In this document: piece by piece, positions 14,401 through 24,970 of the stretch
Layout of the letters: each line of letters starts with the position of its first letter
How positions within the stretch are numbered: the first letter of the stretch is position 1
Source: Helicoverpa zea
Lineage: Eukaryota; Arthropoda; Insecta; Lepidoptera; Noctuidae
Length of the DNA stretch: 64,000 nucleotides
Assembly (NCBI RefSeq): GCF_022581195.2
Contig: NC_061463.1
Coordinates: 7,068,001-7,132,000 of the forward strand
Reading direction: 5' to 3'
Made by a program: the position numbers and the translations under genes
Notes under the pieces: model-generated
What the model was told of the DNA's origin: nothing
The model's database searches: none
What the model saw: the letters and a program-made list of their open reading frames with translations, nothing else

Positions 14401-17400
14401 TATCATCTTTATGCAGACGACTTACAGCTTTATCAGCATTGTCAACCAGAAGAGCTCTCTAGGGTTATTGGCGCCATCAATAATGATCTTGAAAGTATAA
14501 GTCAATGGGCTAAAAATTTTGGACTCCTAGTTAACCCGAACAAATCTCAAGCTCTCATTATTGGTGGCAGATATTTCATAAATAGGCTGCAAACTCCCCC
14601 CCCACTTCTGTATGACGATGTAGTAATAGCCTTCTCATCGCACGTTAAAAATTTGGGTGTCTTTATGGACTGCAACTTATCTTGGGCTAAACACATTGCA
14701 GAAGTAAGCAGGAGGGTATATTGCTCGTTTCAATCACTCAAGCGTCTCCAGAAGTTCCTGCCTTTTCCAACAAAGATTACTCTCGCTCAGTCGCTCCTCC
14801 TTCCTCTGTTAGACTATGCTGATGTCTGTTTCCTTGATGCGACTGAGGAGCTACTTGATAAACTCGAACGTCTGCAGAATTTGTGCATCCGCTTCATTTT
14901 TGGCCTCCGAAAGTACGATCATGTGTCGGAATTTCGGAACCATTTGAAGTGGCTGCCTATTCGGCGGCGTAGAGACGCTCACGTTCTTTCTTTTCTTTAC
15001 TCTGTTCTTCACAATCCTGTCACTCCAAGTTACCTTCGTGAACGCTTTGAGTTCCTCGTTCCCAGAGGCAAACCTTGTCGCTCTTCCTTATCTCTTCTGC
15101 TTCGTGTCCCATCCCACACTTCAAGTCGCTATGATGGATCATTCACTGTTCGTGCTGTTAGGCTGTGGAATACCCTTCCGCATTCTATACGCGAGAGCTC
15201 ATCATTGGATATGTTTAAGAGACGAGTTAAGGAACATTATTTATCATTATGACCTGTGTATATATTTGTATATATTATATTGTATATATTTTATATAATT
15301 ATAAAAGGTATATATTTAATTTATTAAGATATTATACATATATATTATTGTTATTAGTATAACGTTGCACATTCGCCCTACCCCATCAAATCACTCTTTC
15401 ACTCTAAGGTTGGCTGTAAGAGAACCCAACACTGGGTTAAGCTCGCCGTTGTACATAATGTCTCCGTTTTCAGTGTGTCAAATGTATTTATGTGTGCAAT
15501 AAAGAATGATAATATAATCAATATACGTGCGTGCCTACCCTGTGTAGATAGATACTCCTATCAAATTAAATACTTGATAAATTGTAATTTTCTTTTTAAA
15601 TCTCAATGATTATTTTCTTTAAACAACTTAATAACTATCAATTTAAGTACTTGTACTTACTCATTTTCACAACTTGAAGTATTTTGTTAAATTAATTCAG
15701 TCACAGTAGTCATTTCAAGCAAATATTTAAATCTTTATAAAGTCTTGATAACAAAGATGTACCAAAAAGTCATGCACGTAAGCGTTGCATGACTTGACAA
15801 ACGTGACTTATCCTAATTTTATAAAAAGCAGAGTCAGTCAATATCTTCATTGTCACTTCAATGCTAAAGATTAGTAACGCAGCATACCTGTGCGTACATA
15901 TCAAAAGACACATTACTGGTGAAAACAATACTCATAGATGTTACTCTATTATATGTAAAAAATCTTGTGCTCTTGTATTGTTCTTATTACGTATCCATTA
16001 GTTGCGTATCGACAAGCTCCGCATGATTACCTACAATATAAATGTTTAATTTTCCATCACATAAGTACCTAGGTACATTTCTGATGGAACCATTTTTTAC
16101 AATAAAACCTAGAACACACCACTAAGTATCATACGCAAACAGCAAATGTTACGTCTTCAATTATTAAGATGATCTGAATACTTAATGATTATTTACACCG
16201 CTGATGTTATTAGATGTTGTAATTCCTTTGTGGTCTAACATTTATATTTAGTGTATCAAACAAAACTACGATTAGAGTGTCGATAATATCCACAAGTGAA
16301 GGCTCTGTAGGAAAGAGCAACCGATGTGTAAGTAGATAGCCGAAGGTTGGCAGCCTACCACGCTATAATGCAGTTCTGAAAATTAACCTTGCTACATATA
16401 TACTATGCCTGCTAAGCATGAGTTCCGGCTCAAAGCACTTGAATACTTCGAAACCTTATTTTAAGTATTTCTATAATGAAGACATGGTTTCAGAAACATG
16501 AGTCACTTCTTTACGACAACAGCTGGTGCTCTAAAGCACTAAACTGCAGCATAACGAAGCATCATATTGCTTCGTAATTCGTGACATATACGCGCCCAAA
16601 AATATAATATATAAGCTTGTACTTACGGCCAGCAAGGCGTCATTGCCATACGCGCGTCCCTCGAGTGCCAGTTCCTTGTCGAGCATAGCATCCAGCTGCT
16701 CAAGCTGGTGGCAGGAGGCGCGCGCGGCCACCCAGCTCGAGGCCAGGATAAACGCGCCCAGGATGAACGAGGCAGCCACCACCGTCAGCGCCGCGATCCT
16801 CGCTATTTGTACTGATGACGACACTCTCTGCCGGTACGCCTGCAGCCAAAAAGTATCAGTTAATACACGTTTTTATTGGTTTATTGAGCCAATGTAAAGG
16901 AGATGGAGGAAGAAAAGAGGAAGAAGAGCATTCGTTTTGATAAACGCCATAAAATTAATGAAATTCAAAATACCTTACTGAAATCTATAGATAGAACTGA
17001 CAACCGGTACATACAACCATTTTTTGAATTCGCCCAATATTAACGTAAAGTAGGTAAATAATTTATCAGTGTTCTAACCATTCCAAGTATAGAAATGTGG
17101 TAAACAAATATTTATGGTTTAGGTGCATTGTGATTGAAATAAATAATACATATGTTAATCTATTGCTCCTATTTTATATTCTACAGCAACAGTAGCTTGG
17201 CTTATACAAAGAATCGTTCAATCAAGCCGCAGTTGGAAATCAACATTCTATTTTAGTACTGATCGTGATATCTTTGAAAGGTAAATAAATACATAAATAT
17301 ATGTAAATAACTATGTGACGAAGGAAGAAGGTCGATGTCGCACGGCAGATGAAAAACCCAAGCAATCAATAAATTACATACAATAGCATTATAATCAGTT

Positions 17401-20400
17401 CAGATTCTCGACTCAGATATATACTCTCGAACTTGTACACTACAGGTAACTAAAACTATTTTGGATAAATAATGTGAATCGTGTGCATTTCCAATTTTAT
17501 CTAGTGAATGAAATGCAAGTCGGTAATATTGAATGCTAAAGATCTCAACGCATGCATGCAGCAGAATTTACCTATGAATAGATAGTTTGAATTCATAACT
17601 GTAAACATTTTTAATTGCTTAATTAATTGAACAATTATGTCTTTGCTTTATTTCATTCCTCGATTTATGATATAATTAAATCTCTGAAAACCGCTAAGAT
17701 GCTATGATTAATACTGGCTTGAATTATAAAGTGATATTTTTTTAATTTTATTTTAACGAACTAAGACTAATTGAAATAAATTGTGTGACTTTGTGCCGAG
17801 GTGACATTATGCTTGTAGCACGGATCACGCTGACCCACATTAACCACAGATCACCAGATTACGTTGAGAAGGGTTTATAATTTACTTATCTGATGTAGAA
17901 ACAAAAGAAAAAATATCGGTATCGATTTCTTAAATAAAGCATAAAAAAACAACGTAAGTATATTTGTACAACAATTATACTGAACACTACTATATTTGTT
18001 TTCGTTAATAACTTATTTTTTCAATTGTTTACCATTCATCATCATAAACCTTCTTTTCAGACAGTAACATGTCTAAAAAATAAATTAAAATTAATGTTTG
18101 AAGTAAAACGCGATAAATTACATGATTTATTTTTGCTTGTTTATAAAAACCTGTATGAATAGAACATTAACCTTTGAATTTCGTTTAATATTTTATGAGC
18201 ATCTTTTTGCCCCTATTGCTACATAAATAATTAAGTACTTTACTGCATTTAGTAAGAGTCCATCATAATAATATAATTCTAAAAAGATGATGATGATACG
18301 CTCGATTTTAAAGGCCTTGAACAAATGAATCGGTTATATCATAAAGGATATGAAGTGACAATGGCGTCACAGTTAGTCCAAGCCGTTGTTCACAACAACT
18401 ATTTAAGTAGTTACTTAGTACCTCCTTGGCTGTAAGAACCGGGGAAACCCCAAGCGCGAGTCAAAAATAAGAACGAATTATTACAAACTAGCCGTTTTCC
18501 CGCAGTTTCACTTACGTCTAGTGGGAACTAATGCCCATACTGGGATAAAATAAAGCCTTCTTTACTCGGAAAGTATAGCTTTCCAACGAAGAAAGATGTA
18601 CGGTTTCATATCTATTTTCATAACACGCATCAGCTTAAAATATTGACAACTAGGTATCTTTGCCAAAATATTCTGATTCCCATTCATCAATCTAAAAATT
18701 GAACCCTAATATAAAAAAGAAAACTTGTACACATGTACTTTCATACATATCTATGTGCATTTGAACAAAGAACATATTTGAGTCATAAATACAATACTTC
18801 ATAGATATCTCCCACACAATACATACATGAGAATTAATTACAGCAAAGCGCGCCTGCAATAGCCTGAGAGTTCTTTGTCCTTAGCGAGGTGTAGTTAATG
18901 AAGTTGTGATTTACTAACAACTCGAGGTGTAGATACACAAAAATTACATAACCGTCGGCAGGGGGCAATCGCCGCCGGCGCAGGCGGGACGCGGAGAAGG
19001 GGGATCTCCAGTGAGCTACGGTGAAAGTGCTTATACTGTTGTATTTGTGAAATCCATCATCTTTACCGAGCCACAAAATTATGTCGATTTCGTTGACGCA
19101 TCTTCGTTAAAGCATATCGAAGTGTATTATTTGGAACATTTTTTGCATTTGTTTTCAAGATGTTTTTATTGTTCTAACTTTTAGCTTTTGAACTAAAATG
19201 TTCTTGCATTTTGTATATTCTTTAAAAATGAAGTGAACCTCATTTGTAGAACGTAACTAAACATGTCTACGACATTTGTTGTTGGGTTGAGTGCTTCAAT
19301 ACGTAATCACACATTGTTATGTCTCTTCAGTTACGTTACAGCTATAACCTGGCAGCTTTCTGCCAACCAGCCGCGATTTTATAATAATTGTCACATGCTT
19401 TGTACCCGTATGCAAATTCCAATGTTAAACTTGTCTATTATCATCATATCAGCCTACTTCTGGCCACCCATGAAGCAATAAAAAAATTATAAACATATTA
19501 TTATGTCTGAGATTAATTTATAAAACTATCGGAAACTAAGCATAATGCATTACTTTAGTAATGAGGTTGGTACCTTTTTAGTATCAACGGTAAATTCATA
19601 AAATTTCACATTTAATCCTCCACAAAAACACGTTAAACATCTGTATAATATTATGTTGAAAACATGGCAGTAACCACTCCACTCGGCTACACTTACATAT
19701 CGGCACGACCAATCATGTTATTGTGTAATAATTTACCTAATAGCGAACCTTATATTTATCATCATTTACTCACATCCCGGCCATCACAATCTAGAAGTTC
19801 TAAACAAAAAGTACGGACGCGAATCTCCACTTAGAAGCATTGCAGTCATTCTTAACCACGAGTTCCATGTAAACAATTATGTTTTTATAAGCCTGATGAA
19901 TATGTATGTAGGTATATTTCGTGCAAATATCTAGTTTGCGAGCTGTCCGGCTCGGATGTGACGCAAGCTCCATTGTGTCCACTTGCTCGACTGACCAATA
20001 ACGATTTCACTCAGATTGTAGCTGTTTATATTTTTGCTGTCCAGGCGACGCAATAACCTTGCATTCAACTTCGTTTTATTATTCAGCGAAGATGTTTATT
20101 TGAGAACCGATTATTCTGTCTGATGATTTACTAATATTAGGCATATATCGAAAGTAACTGGGTCTATCTGCCGCCTTTTAAACAGAAGCTACTGAACCGA
20201 TTAAATAAAATTTGGTCTGAGAAAGAACAAAGGTTACTTTTAATGCGAGGGCGGAAAAACCGCAGGAAACTAGTAGGTAAAAGTTATATTTACAGATACT
20301 CAATATAATAAAACTTTTAAACCGTAGTTATGAAGTATAAAAGGTAGATCAAGGCCTCCTTATTCTCCAAACGATGGTGGTCCTAGTAGGACAGTTCCTG

Positions 20401-23396
20401 AAAGAGCGTTTCAAGGAAACTGAAGTTAATGTTGCTAAGTAAGATATTCTTCTTAGTTGTTTTCTATTTCAAATATTAGATGTTCATCTTAGTTCGTATC
20501 AGATGGTCCGTCTGCCTATTGCAATTTTATTTATATGATTAGAGAATAAAATTTTGATTGAAAATACTATAGGCTTCCTATAAATCCTGCCTAATCTCTC
20601 AGGTCATCTTACCTATACTTAACTTAACGATGTATTCAGGTACCACAAAAGAATGTTGTTTGTTTGGGAAGATGTGAAGTATGCCAACCAATCTCGCCTA
20701 GAGACAACGGATTCTCAAAACAGGTTATCGTTGATAAACTTGGAATTGGAATGGATTACGTGTGTTTTTATTAATGTTGCCAAATACCTGCCACTAATTT
20801 TAGACGTGGATGCTATCAAATTAAATTTATTATATTTGAACCCAATTAACTGCAGATAAGAGATATAGAATTTTAACATACAAGCCCCATACAAATAATG
20901 ATGTCACATAATAATCAATTCCTATCTGCAGTAAGCAAATCAACAGATAGGTAAGTTACAGAAACCATTAAAAAATAGGTAAGTGATGTTTTCAGCTTCA
21001 AATTGTTCTAAGGTAAACCCTTAATGATTTGAACACTAAAGTGTGCTAAGTAATGCGTGAGTACACCTATAGCGAAGTTCTAAGTCATCTCATTCGATAC
21101 AATTGGAGTACATATATAAATTTTTCCGACACACTCTAAAACACATTTATTTGTCTGAGCTGAAATAATAAGGATAATTCCAGAAAAGTAGAAGTTGAAA
21201 TACAGGCAGGCTGAAATGCTCTCTCTGGGAACTTTCATTATTCTGTGACTCAAAGCCTTAAAATAAAACTTTAAAAGTATGCTCAAAATCACAAAAATCT
21301 TCTGACTACTATTGAAATAGCAGACTTTCGCATAGAGCCAGTCGCGACAAAAGTCGTGAGAAATTATTTATTTCCATTTTGTCGTAATATGACTACGTTG
21401 ATGTAATTTATTTATTAAAAAAACGATAATGGAATAGTAGAGACTGCTTTAGTTTTATGCGCACCAACTATTCGCAAATAAGTAACCAAGTAAATTGTCG
21501 CCGCCATGTAAGTAAGTACTACTTATTTATGGGTGGTGCAATTTCTGACGTCACAGTTTACCTAGGCTAGCACCTATTTAAACAAGGACCTATTTACTAG
21601 GCTATGATGAAGTTGCGTGATAACTATGATAAGTGGCGAAGGCTATGTTAATAGATGGCCAGAGACAATAGAACAATGATTGTTCCCACATAATCTTAGA
21701 CATATTACAATTCTCGGAAAGAAATATCTGTTTCAACAACCAACCTAAACACATACGTAGCTCATTTGATTGATGATAAAAGTAATGTAAAACTAATTAT
21801 CTTCTATCGTCCTGAACTTATACTTAAAGTTATATGTAGGCGCAAACTAGACACCAACACAATATGTTCTTATTTATTTATCATTTGCTTCCGCCAACGG
21901 TTTCACCCGCTTTCTGATGGAACTACTTCCCACATCCTGATTAAAAGTAGTCTACATATTATTATCTTTTATAAATACCTAAGCTATATCGATCCAAGTT
22001 TCGTCAAAAGCCAGTCAGTAGGTTTTAACTGGAAGAGTAATAAACATTCACTCGTACCTATCCACGTCCAAACATCAATTCGTCCTTATAAACTTTCGAG
22101 TTGTAGTAGTAGGATTCTCTATTCAATATGTTTCTCCTGCACGAAGGTTTATCTCAAAAAACTATTTCTAGCTTTTAAAAAGTTACGTCTTAACTCTTCT
22201 CTTCCTAAAGGCTTCCTTGAACGATCACACTTTGAATCTCCTCCAGGCCAGGTTATTGCGTGTCCTATGAAAGGGAAATTCTGGGTCTAGTGGAGGTTAT
22301 TCCATTATTATTCAGTTTGGATAACAATAAAATCTAAAAATCATTTATCTTTTATTTTATTGTTTCTTTATGATATGAATACGGCTTTATTGATATTTAT
22401 TTAGGACTGTCTAAAAAAAAAAACCTTCAGGTTCTATTATAATTTATTCACACTTAATAGCAGATATTGCTATCGACCCGCATGTAATTATTCATACCCT
22501 AGCTAATTGATTGATGCCCATTTAACTGTCGATGGGGTAAGCAGAATTATCGAATTACAAGTTAAAGATAGTTTCTTTTTTTTGCAAAAATACTTGGTTA
22601 CTCTAAAATGTTTTTTTTTTTTTTAATATTGTCGGTATCTCTATTTAATGGGATAGTTTTCACAGTCTGATATTAGAGGATTTGGATTATGCAATTAACT
22701 AGCTGGAAGAGCGAGTTCGATAGTGTAATTGATATTAAATAAATTTAATTAAAATAGGTAGCTCTATCAGAACCGCGCAAAAATAGCTCAGTAAAATCAA
22801 TGTGGATAACTTAAATATACAGTTGATATATCCTACCGTATTAAACAATTGGAAACATATTTTTAGGGCATATATTGTACCCGTAAAATACAACTAGCAT
22901 TGACGTTAACCAAAGCATGTTTACAAACAAGCGGCCACGCACCAGCGGCCTCGGTGCCACTCGCTAAGTGGGTCTGAGAGAAAGGCGCTTTCCCGCAGTT
23001 ATATCCCGCACTCAGTGGACCACTCAATTATTATACTATATTTTATCACTGGAGAAATGGATCATTACCCCAATCGATTTAGAAAGCAAAACTATATTTC
23101 AGCTTTTAGTAGCGCCCGAAACACAAAGTTCGGGAAAAACGAACAGACCCCTTATTTAAACAAGATCATTAATGATACAAAGGCTCAATATGTAAAATAC
23201 AAAGCTTTAACTGCTAGTCACGATGGTGACGGGCCACTGGCAATCCTACACGTTATGTGTTAAAGTTTATTCAAAGAAGTAACGGAAAATATCATCATAC
23301 CGGTGGTGGTTCCGACGTGCTGTACACTTCAGATGGTGGATATTCCGGTTTCATGGTGATGGTGGCCATGGAGTCTGGTTGATGCTCCTTCTCCAT
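1463..23396 (-). CDS. PPxY-containing single-pass membrane protein, 3' end outside window
   Basis: I do not recognise this protein by name. Four coding exons on the minus strand join in phase: 23396-23301 (32 codons from ATG), 16839-16627 (71 codons), 4270-4100 (57 codons) and 1635-1463 (57 codons plus 2 nt). All junctions are GT-AG; the next exon lies left of the window. The cytoplasm-like N-terminus (residues 1-43) ends in PPPAY, a PPxY motif of the kind bound by WW domains, followed by one hydrophobic segment (about residues 47-66, IAALTVVAASFILGAFILAS). With basic residues before it and an acidic tail after it, type II topology is inferred. The following region is proline-rich (exon 3), then Ser/Asp/Glu-rich (exon 4), ending in a LPIQFDLDELAGAFL-type segment that looks like the start of a folded ectodomain. 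The 12-kb intron 2 could hide a skipped exon, but phase is continuous without one. Exon chain likely; function unknown. Confidence 0.75.
2417..3230. repeat. Interspersed repeat with 35-T tract, ~125-bp tandem units and a perfect 94-bp palindrome
   Basis: The block opens with AACCGACTTCCCAAAAAGG, a start I know from dispersed lepidopteran repeats, followed by a run of 35 T (2461-2495). Two units of about 125 bp follow (about 2700-2825 and 2826-2950), both carrying CTGACCTGATGATG and GGTCGAGGGAAC; a decayed third unit is visible at about 2570-2690. The block ends in an inverted repeat whose arms, 3010-3103 and 3133-3226, match over all 94 positions around a 29-bp spacer. It sits in intron 3 of the PPxY gene. 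Class unknown; no target duplication found. Confidence 0.7.
6515..6832 (+). repeat. Lepidopteran interspersed repeat ('ccggccaagtgcgagtcgg' family)
   Basis: Starts CCGGCCAAGTGCGAGTCGG and ends GGGTACGGAACGCTAAAAAG, with CAGACGGACGGACGGACAGA near the end. I recognise this layout as a very common dispersed repeat of Lepidoptera. A short minus-strand piece of the same family is at 58905-58950. It has no coding capacity. Confidence 0.7.
13779..15513 (+). mobile_element. 5'-truncated non-LTR retrotransposon (CR1/jockey-like)
   Basis: A LINE copy whose 3' region follows the RT frame: an AT-rich untranslated region, an AATAAA at 15498-15503 and an AT-rich end. The 9-bp sequence ATAATCAAT flanks it (13770-13778 and 15514-15522) and is the likely target duplication. 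Its left end is odd: a perfect hairpin (15-bp arms 13851-13865 region, ATGCTGAGGGAAAGG and its complement around 5 nt) marks the switch from unrelated or inverted sequence to LINE coding sequence. It inserted in intron 2 of the PPxY gene, antisense to that gene. Confidence 0.75.
13852..15252 (+). pseudogene. Reverse transcriptase ORF fragment of the LINE
   Basis: Open from 13852 to the stop at 15250-15252, about 466 codons, with no start codon of its own; coding similarity begins with FPSAWKRAHVLPLPK. RT motifs are in order: FRPIS, LLDFSSAFNSVDFDILL (motif A), GVPQGGVLSPLLF (motif B) and YADDLQLY (motif C, catalytic DD). A thumb and C-terminal region of the CR1/jockey type follow. The apurinic endonuclease domain of a full element is missing, so this copy is 5'-truncated and cannot move by itself. 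The remaining frame has no internal stop, which suggests a fairly recent insertion. The exact clade (CR1, L2 or jockey) is uncertain. Confidence 0.85.
18488..18640 (-). repeat. Helitron-like 3'-end relic
   Basis: Read on the minus strand, it ends in CTAGT after a GCGGGAAAAC segment. The body (CAGTTTCACTTACGTC, GGGAACTAATGCCCATAC, GGATAAAATAAAGCC) is a familiar dispersed lepidopteran repeat. Degenerate and non-coding. Confidence 0.5.
20150..20278 (+). repeat. Helitron-like 3'-end relic
   Basis: The segment TCTATCTGCCGCC...CCGCAGGAAACTAG ends in CTAG followed by T, the usual 3' edge of this repeat type. It includes the common stretch ACTGAACCGATTAAATAAAAT. Degenerate. Confidence 0.45.
21890..22070. 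repeat. Dispersed repeat relic
   Basis: Contains CGGTTTCACCCGCTTTCTGATGG-like sequence and ATCCAAGTTTCGTCAAAAGCCAGTCAGTAGG-like sequence, a decayed version of the repeat family seen at 18488. It accounts for part of a 174-codon open frame here, which I do not take as a gene. Confidence 0.45.
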
Positions 23397-24970
23397 CACG
23401 CGATTTATTCTTCACAAAAAAAAAATAGAGCCCAAGTATTGTTACGCGCGTAATGTTTGACGTTCGATGTAGAAGTGCGCGCGAGTGAACGGCACTGCCC
23501 GGCGTAGGCGCAGTCGTCGTCGTAACAAACGTGGTGGGGCCGCACGACACCGTCGCAGCACATTCACTTATGTATGACAATAGATCCGAGAGATCATTGC
23601 TAACACTACAGTGAAGAGACTTAGTACTCTTGAGTATTTTCTTTCTCCAATAATAAAGCCATTAGGCAGCGTAGCCTTATTTTTGAAGTCAAAGCTTCAT
23701 TTTTAAGCTGAAGCAACAAGTACCAATAAGTCCTCGATCCACATTGCACCTACATTTAAAAACTTTGCTAGTCGAAGCGCACTTTAAAGTCTATCCTAAA
23801 AACCACAAGTTGTCATAAGAATTTCAAAATAGGAAGGAACCTTCACTCACTAATTAATCAAGGAAACTCAGAAAGTATAACAGAAGCTTATTTGGCTAAT
23901 GGGCTTCTTATAGGGTGCTCTTCTTCAATTGTTTTGATTATCTTGTGCCAATTCTAATACTTCCTAACACCCAAGTCATAACCTTCTCCTCGATTTGATG
24001 AATATAACTATGCCTCGGATGACCCCTCCCCTCTTTTCTTCAAGCTTCAAGCATCCCTTCTATGATGATGTTTCTAATTTTCTAATGAATTCACGGTAAC
24101 ATGCAGGGTGTCCAATCGTTTTACCTCGCCTGTTTTTGATATTACGTAGGTAGTAAGTAGCTGGCTCCTACTTTTTGAAGCACGTTTTCGTTGGTCATCC
24201 TATCCATTCAGGTAAAACTCAAAATCATTCATTCAAACTCGGCTGCAAAACAGCGCTTTTTGTAGTCGGAGTTTACAAAAGACAGCCCACAAAACACCCA
24301 TCCTTCACCACTTTCAATGTGTTTTTGCTTGGAAGAAGTAGCGCATTTCCCCAGCGATACTTACATGTCTATTAGTAGGCTAGATGGATGGTTTTCTTAT
24401 ACAATGGAATACAATGAGCAATATTGATATAAATGATTAAAATAAAGTCAAAAACATTCACCACATGCTACCTAACTCAACCATTGAATTTTTCCCATTT
24501 TGGCCCCCAATTAGTTACGTTTGTACCTAATCATAATGGCCATTATGTACAATTACACTTGTATTTAGAAATGAATCTATTAAATTGGATCGCTCAGCCA
24601 AATTAAAATATATCTATATATATATATATATCCTATGACGACCACACTGACCGTTATAGTCAGTAAGACCTTGGACCACAAACAGCAACGCTTCTCACAG
24701 TCGTGGATTATTAGCCCATAAGCAAACTAAGCTCGTGGCCTCACTTTTAGGGGTGCACCAGACAATCAAACTGCAGCTGCTCCAATATGGTCAATCCGTT
24801 CTCTGACAAGTGACAGTGACAGTCAGAATGATTGTTGACAGTTGACAGTCATACTTGTTTCGTGCGGCTTCTGATGGTGTAATTTTTTGTGTTTAAAGAC
24901 TTGAGTGGCCTTAAACACCAAAATTTAAATATTATTTGCTTAACAATTAAAAGTTATACCCAAAGATACT
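23397..24970. other. Intergenic region between PPxY gene and PFDN4
   Basis: The two genes are divergent, with 1.57 kb between their start codons. The first 170 bp next to the PPxY gene are GC-richer (23455-23560) and probably hold its promoter and 5' leader. Near PFDN4 there is a TA-rich microsatellite (about 24609-24632) and a cluster of TGACAG motifs at 24806-24850. No exon seen. Confidence 0.4.

Larger units (their letters stand above)
4271..16626. other. Long intron 2 of the PPxY gene
   Basis: About 12.4 kb between two in-phase exons. It contains the repeat at 6515-6832 and the LINE at 13779-15513, annotated separately. Elsewhere it is AT-rich with only short chance reading frames and no exon-like block that I can support. 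Confidence 0.5.
16840..23300. other. Intron 1 of the PPxY gene with Helitron-type relics
   Basis: About 6.5 kb. Recognisable relics of dispersed repeats are at 18488-18640, 20150-20278 and 21890-22070. A short GC-rich stretch at 18950-19025 stands out from the AT-rich background, but I find no exon in it. Nothing else is supportable. Confidence 0.45.

Noticed and set aside
18834..19076. 80-codon frame in a GC-rich patch of the PPxY intron
   Set aside because: No splice sites that would join it in phase to neighbouring exons and no recognisable domain.
21766..22290. 174-codon plus-strand open frame
   Set aside because: It overlaps a dispersed repeat relic (CGGTTTCACCC...), has no splice or family support and an unremarkable composition.
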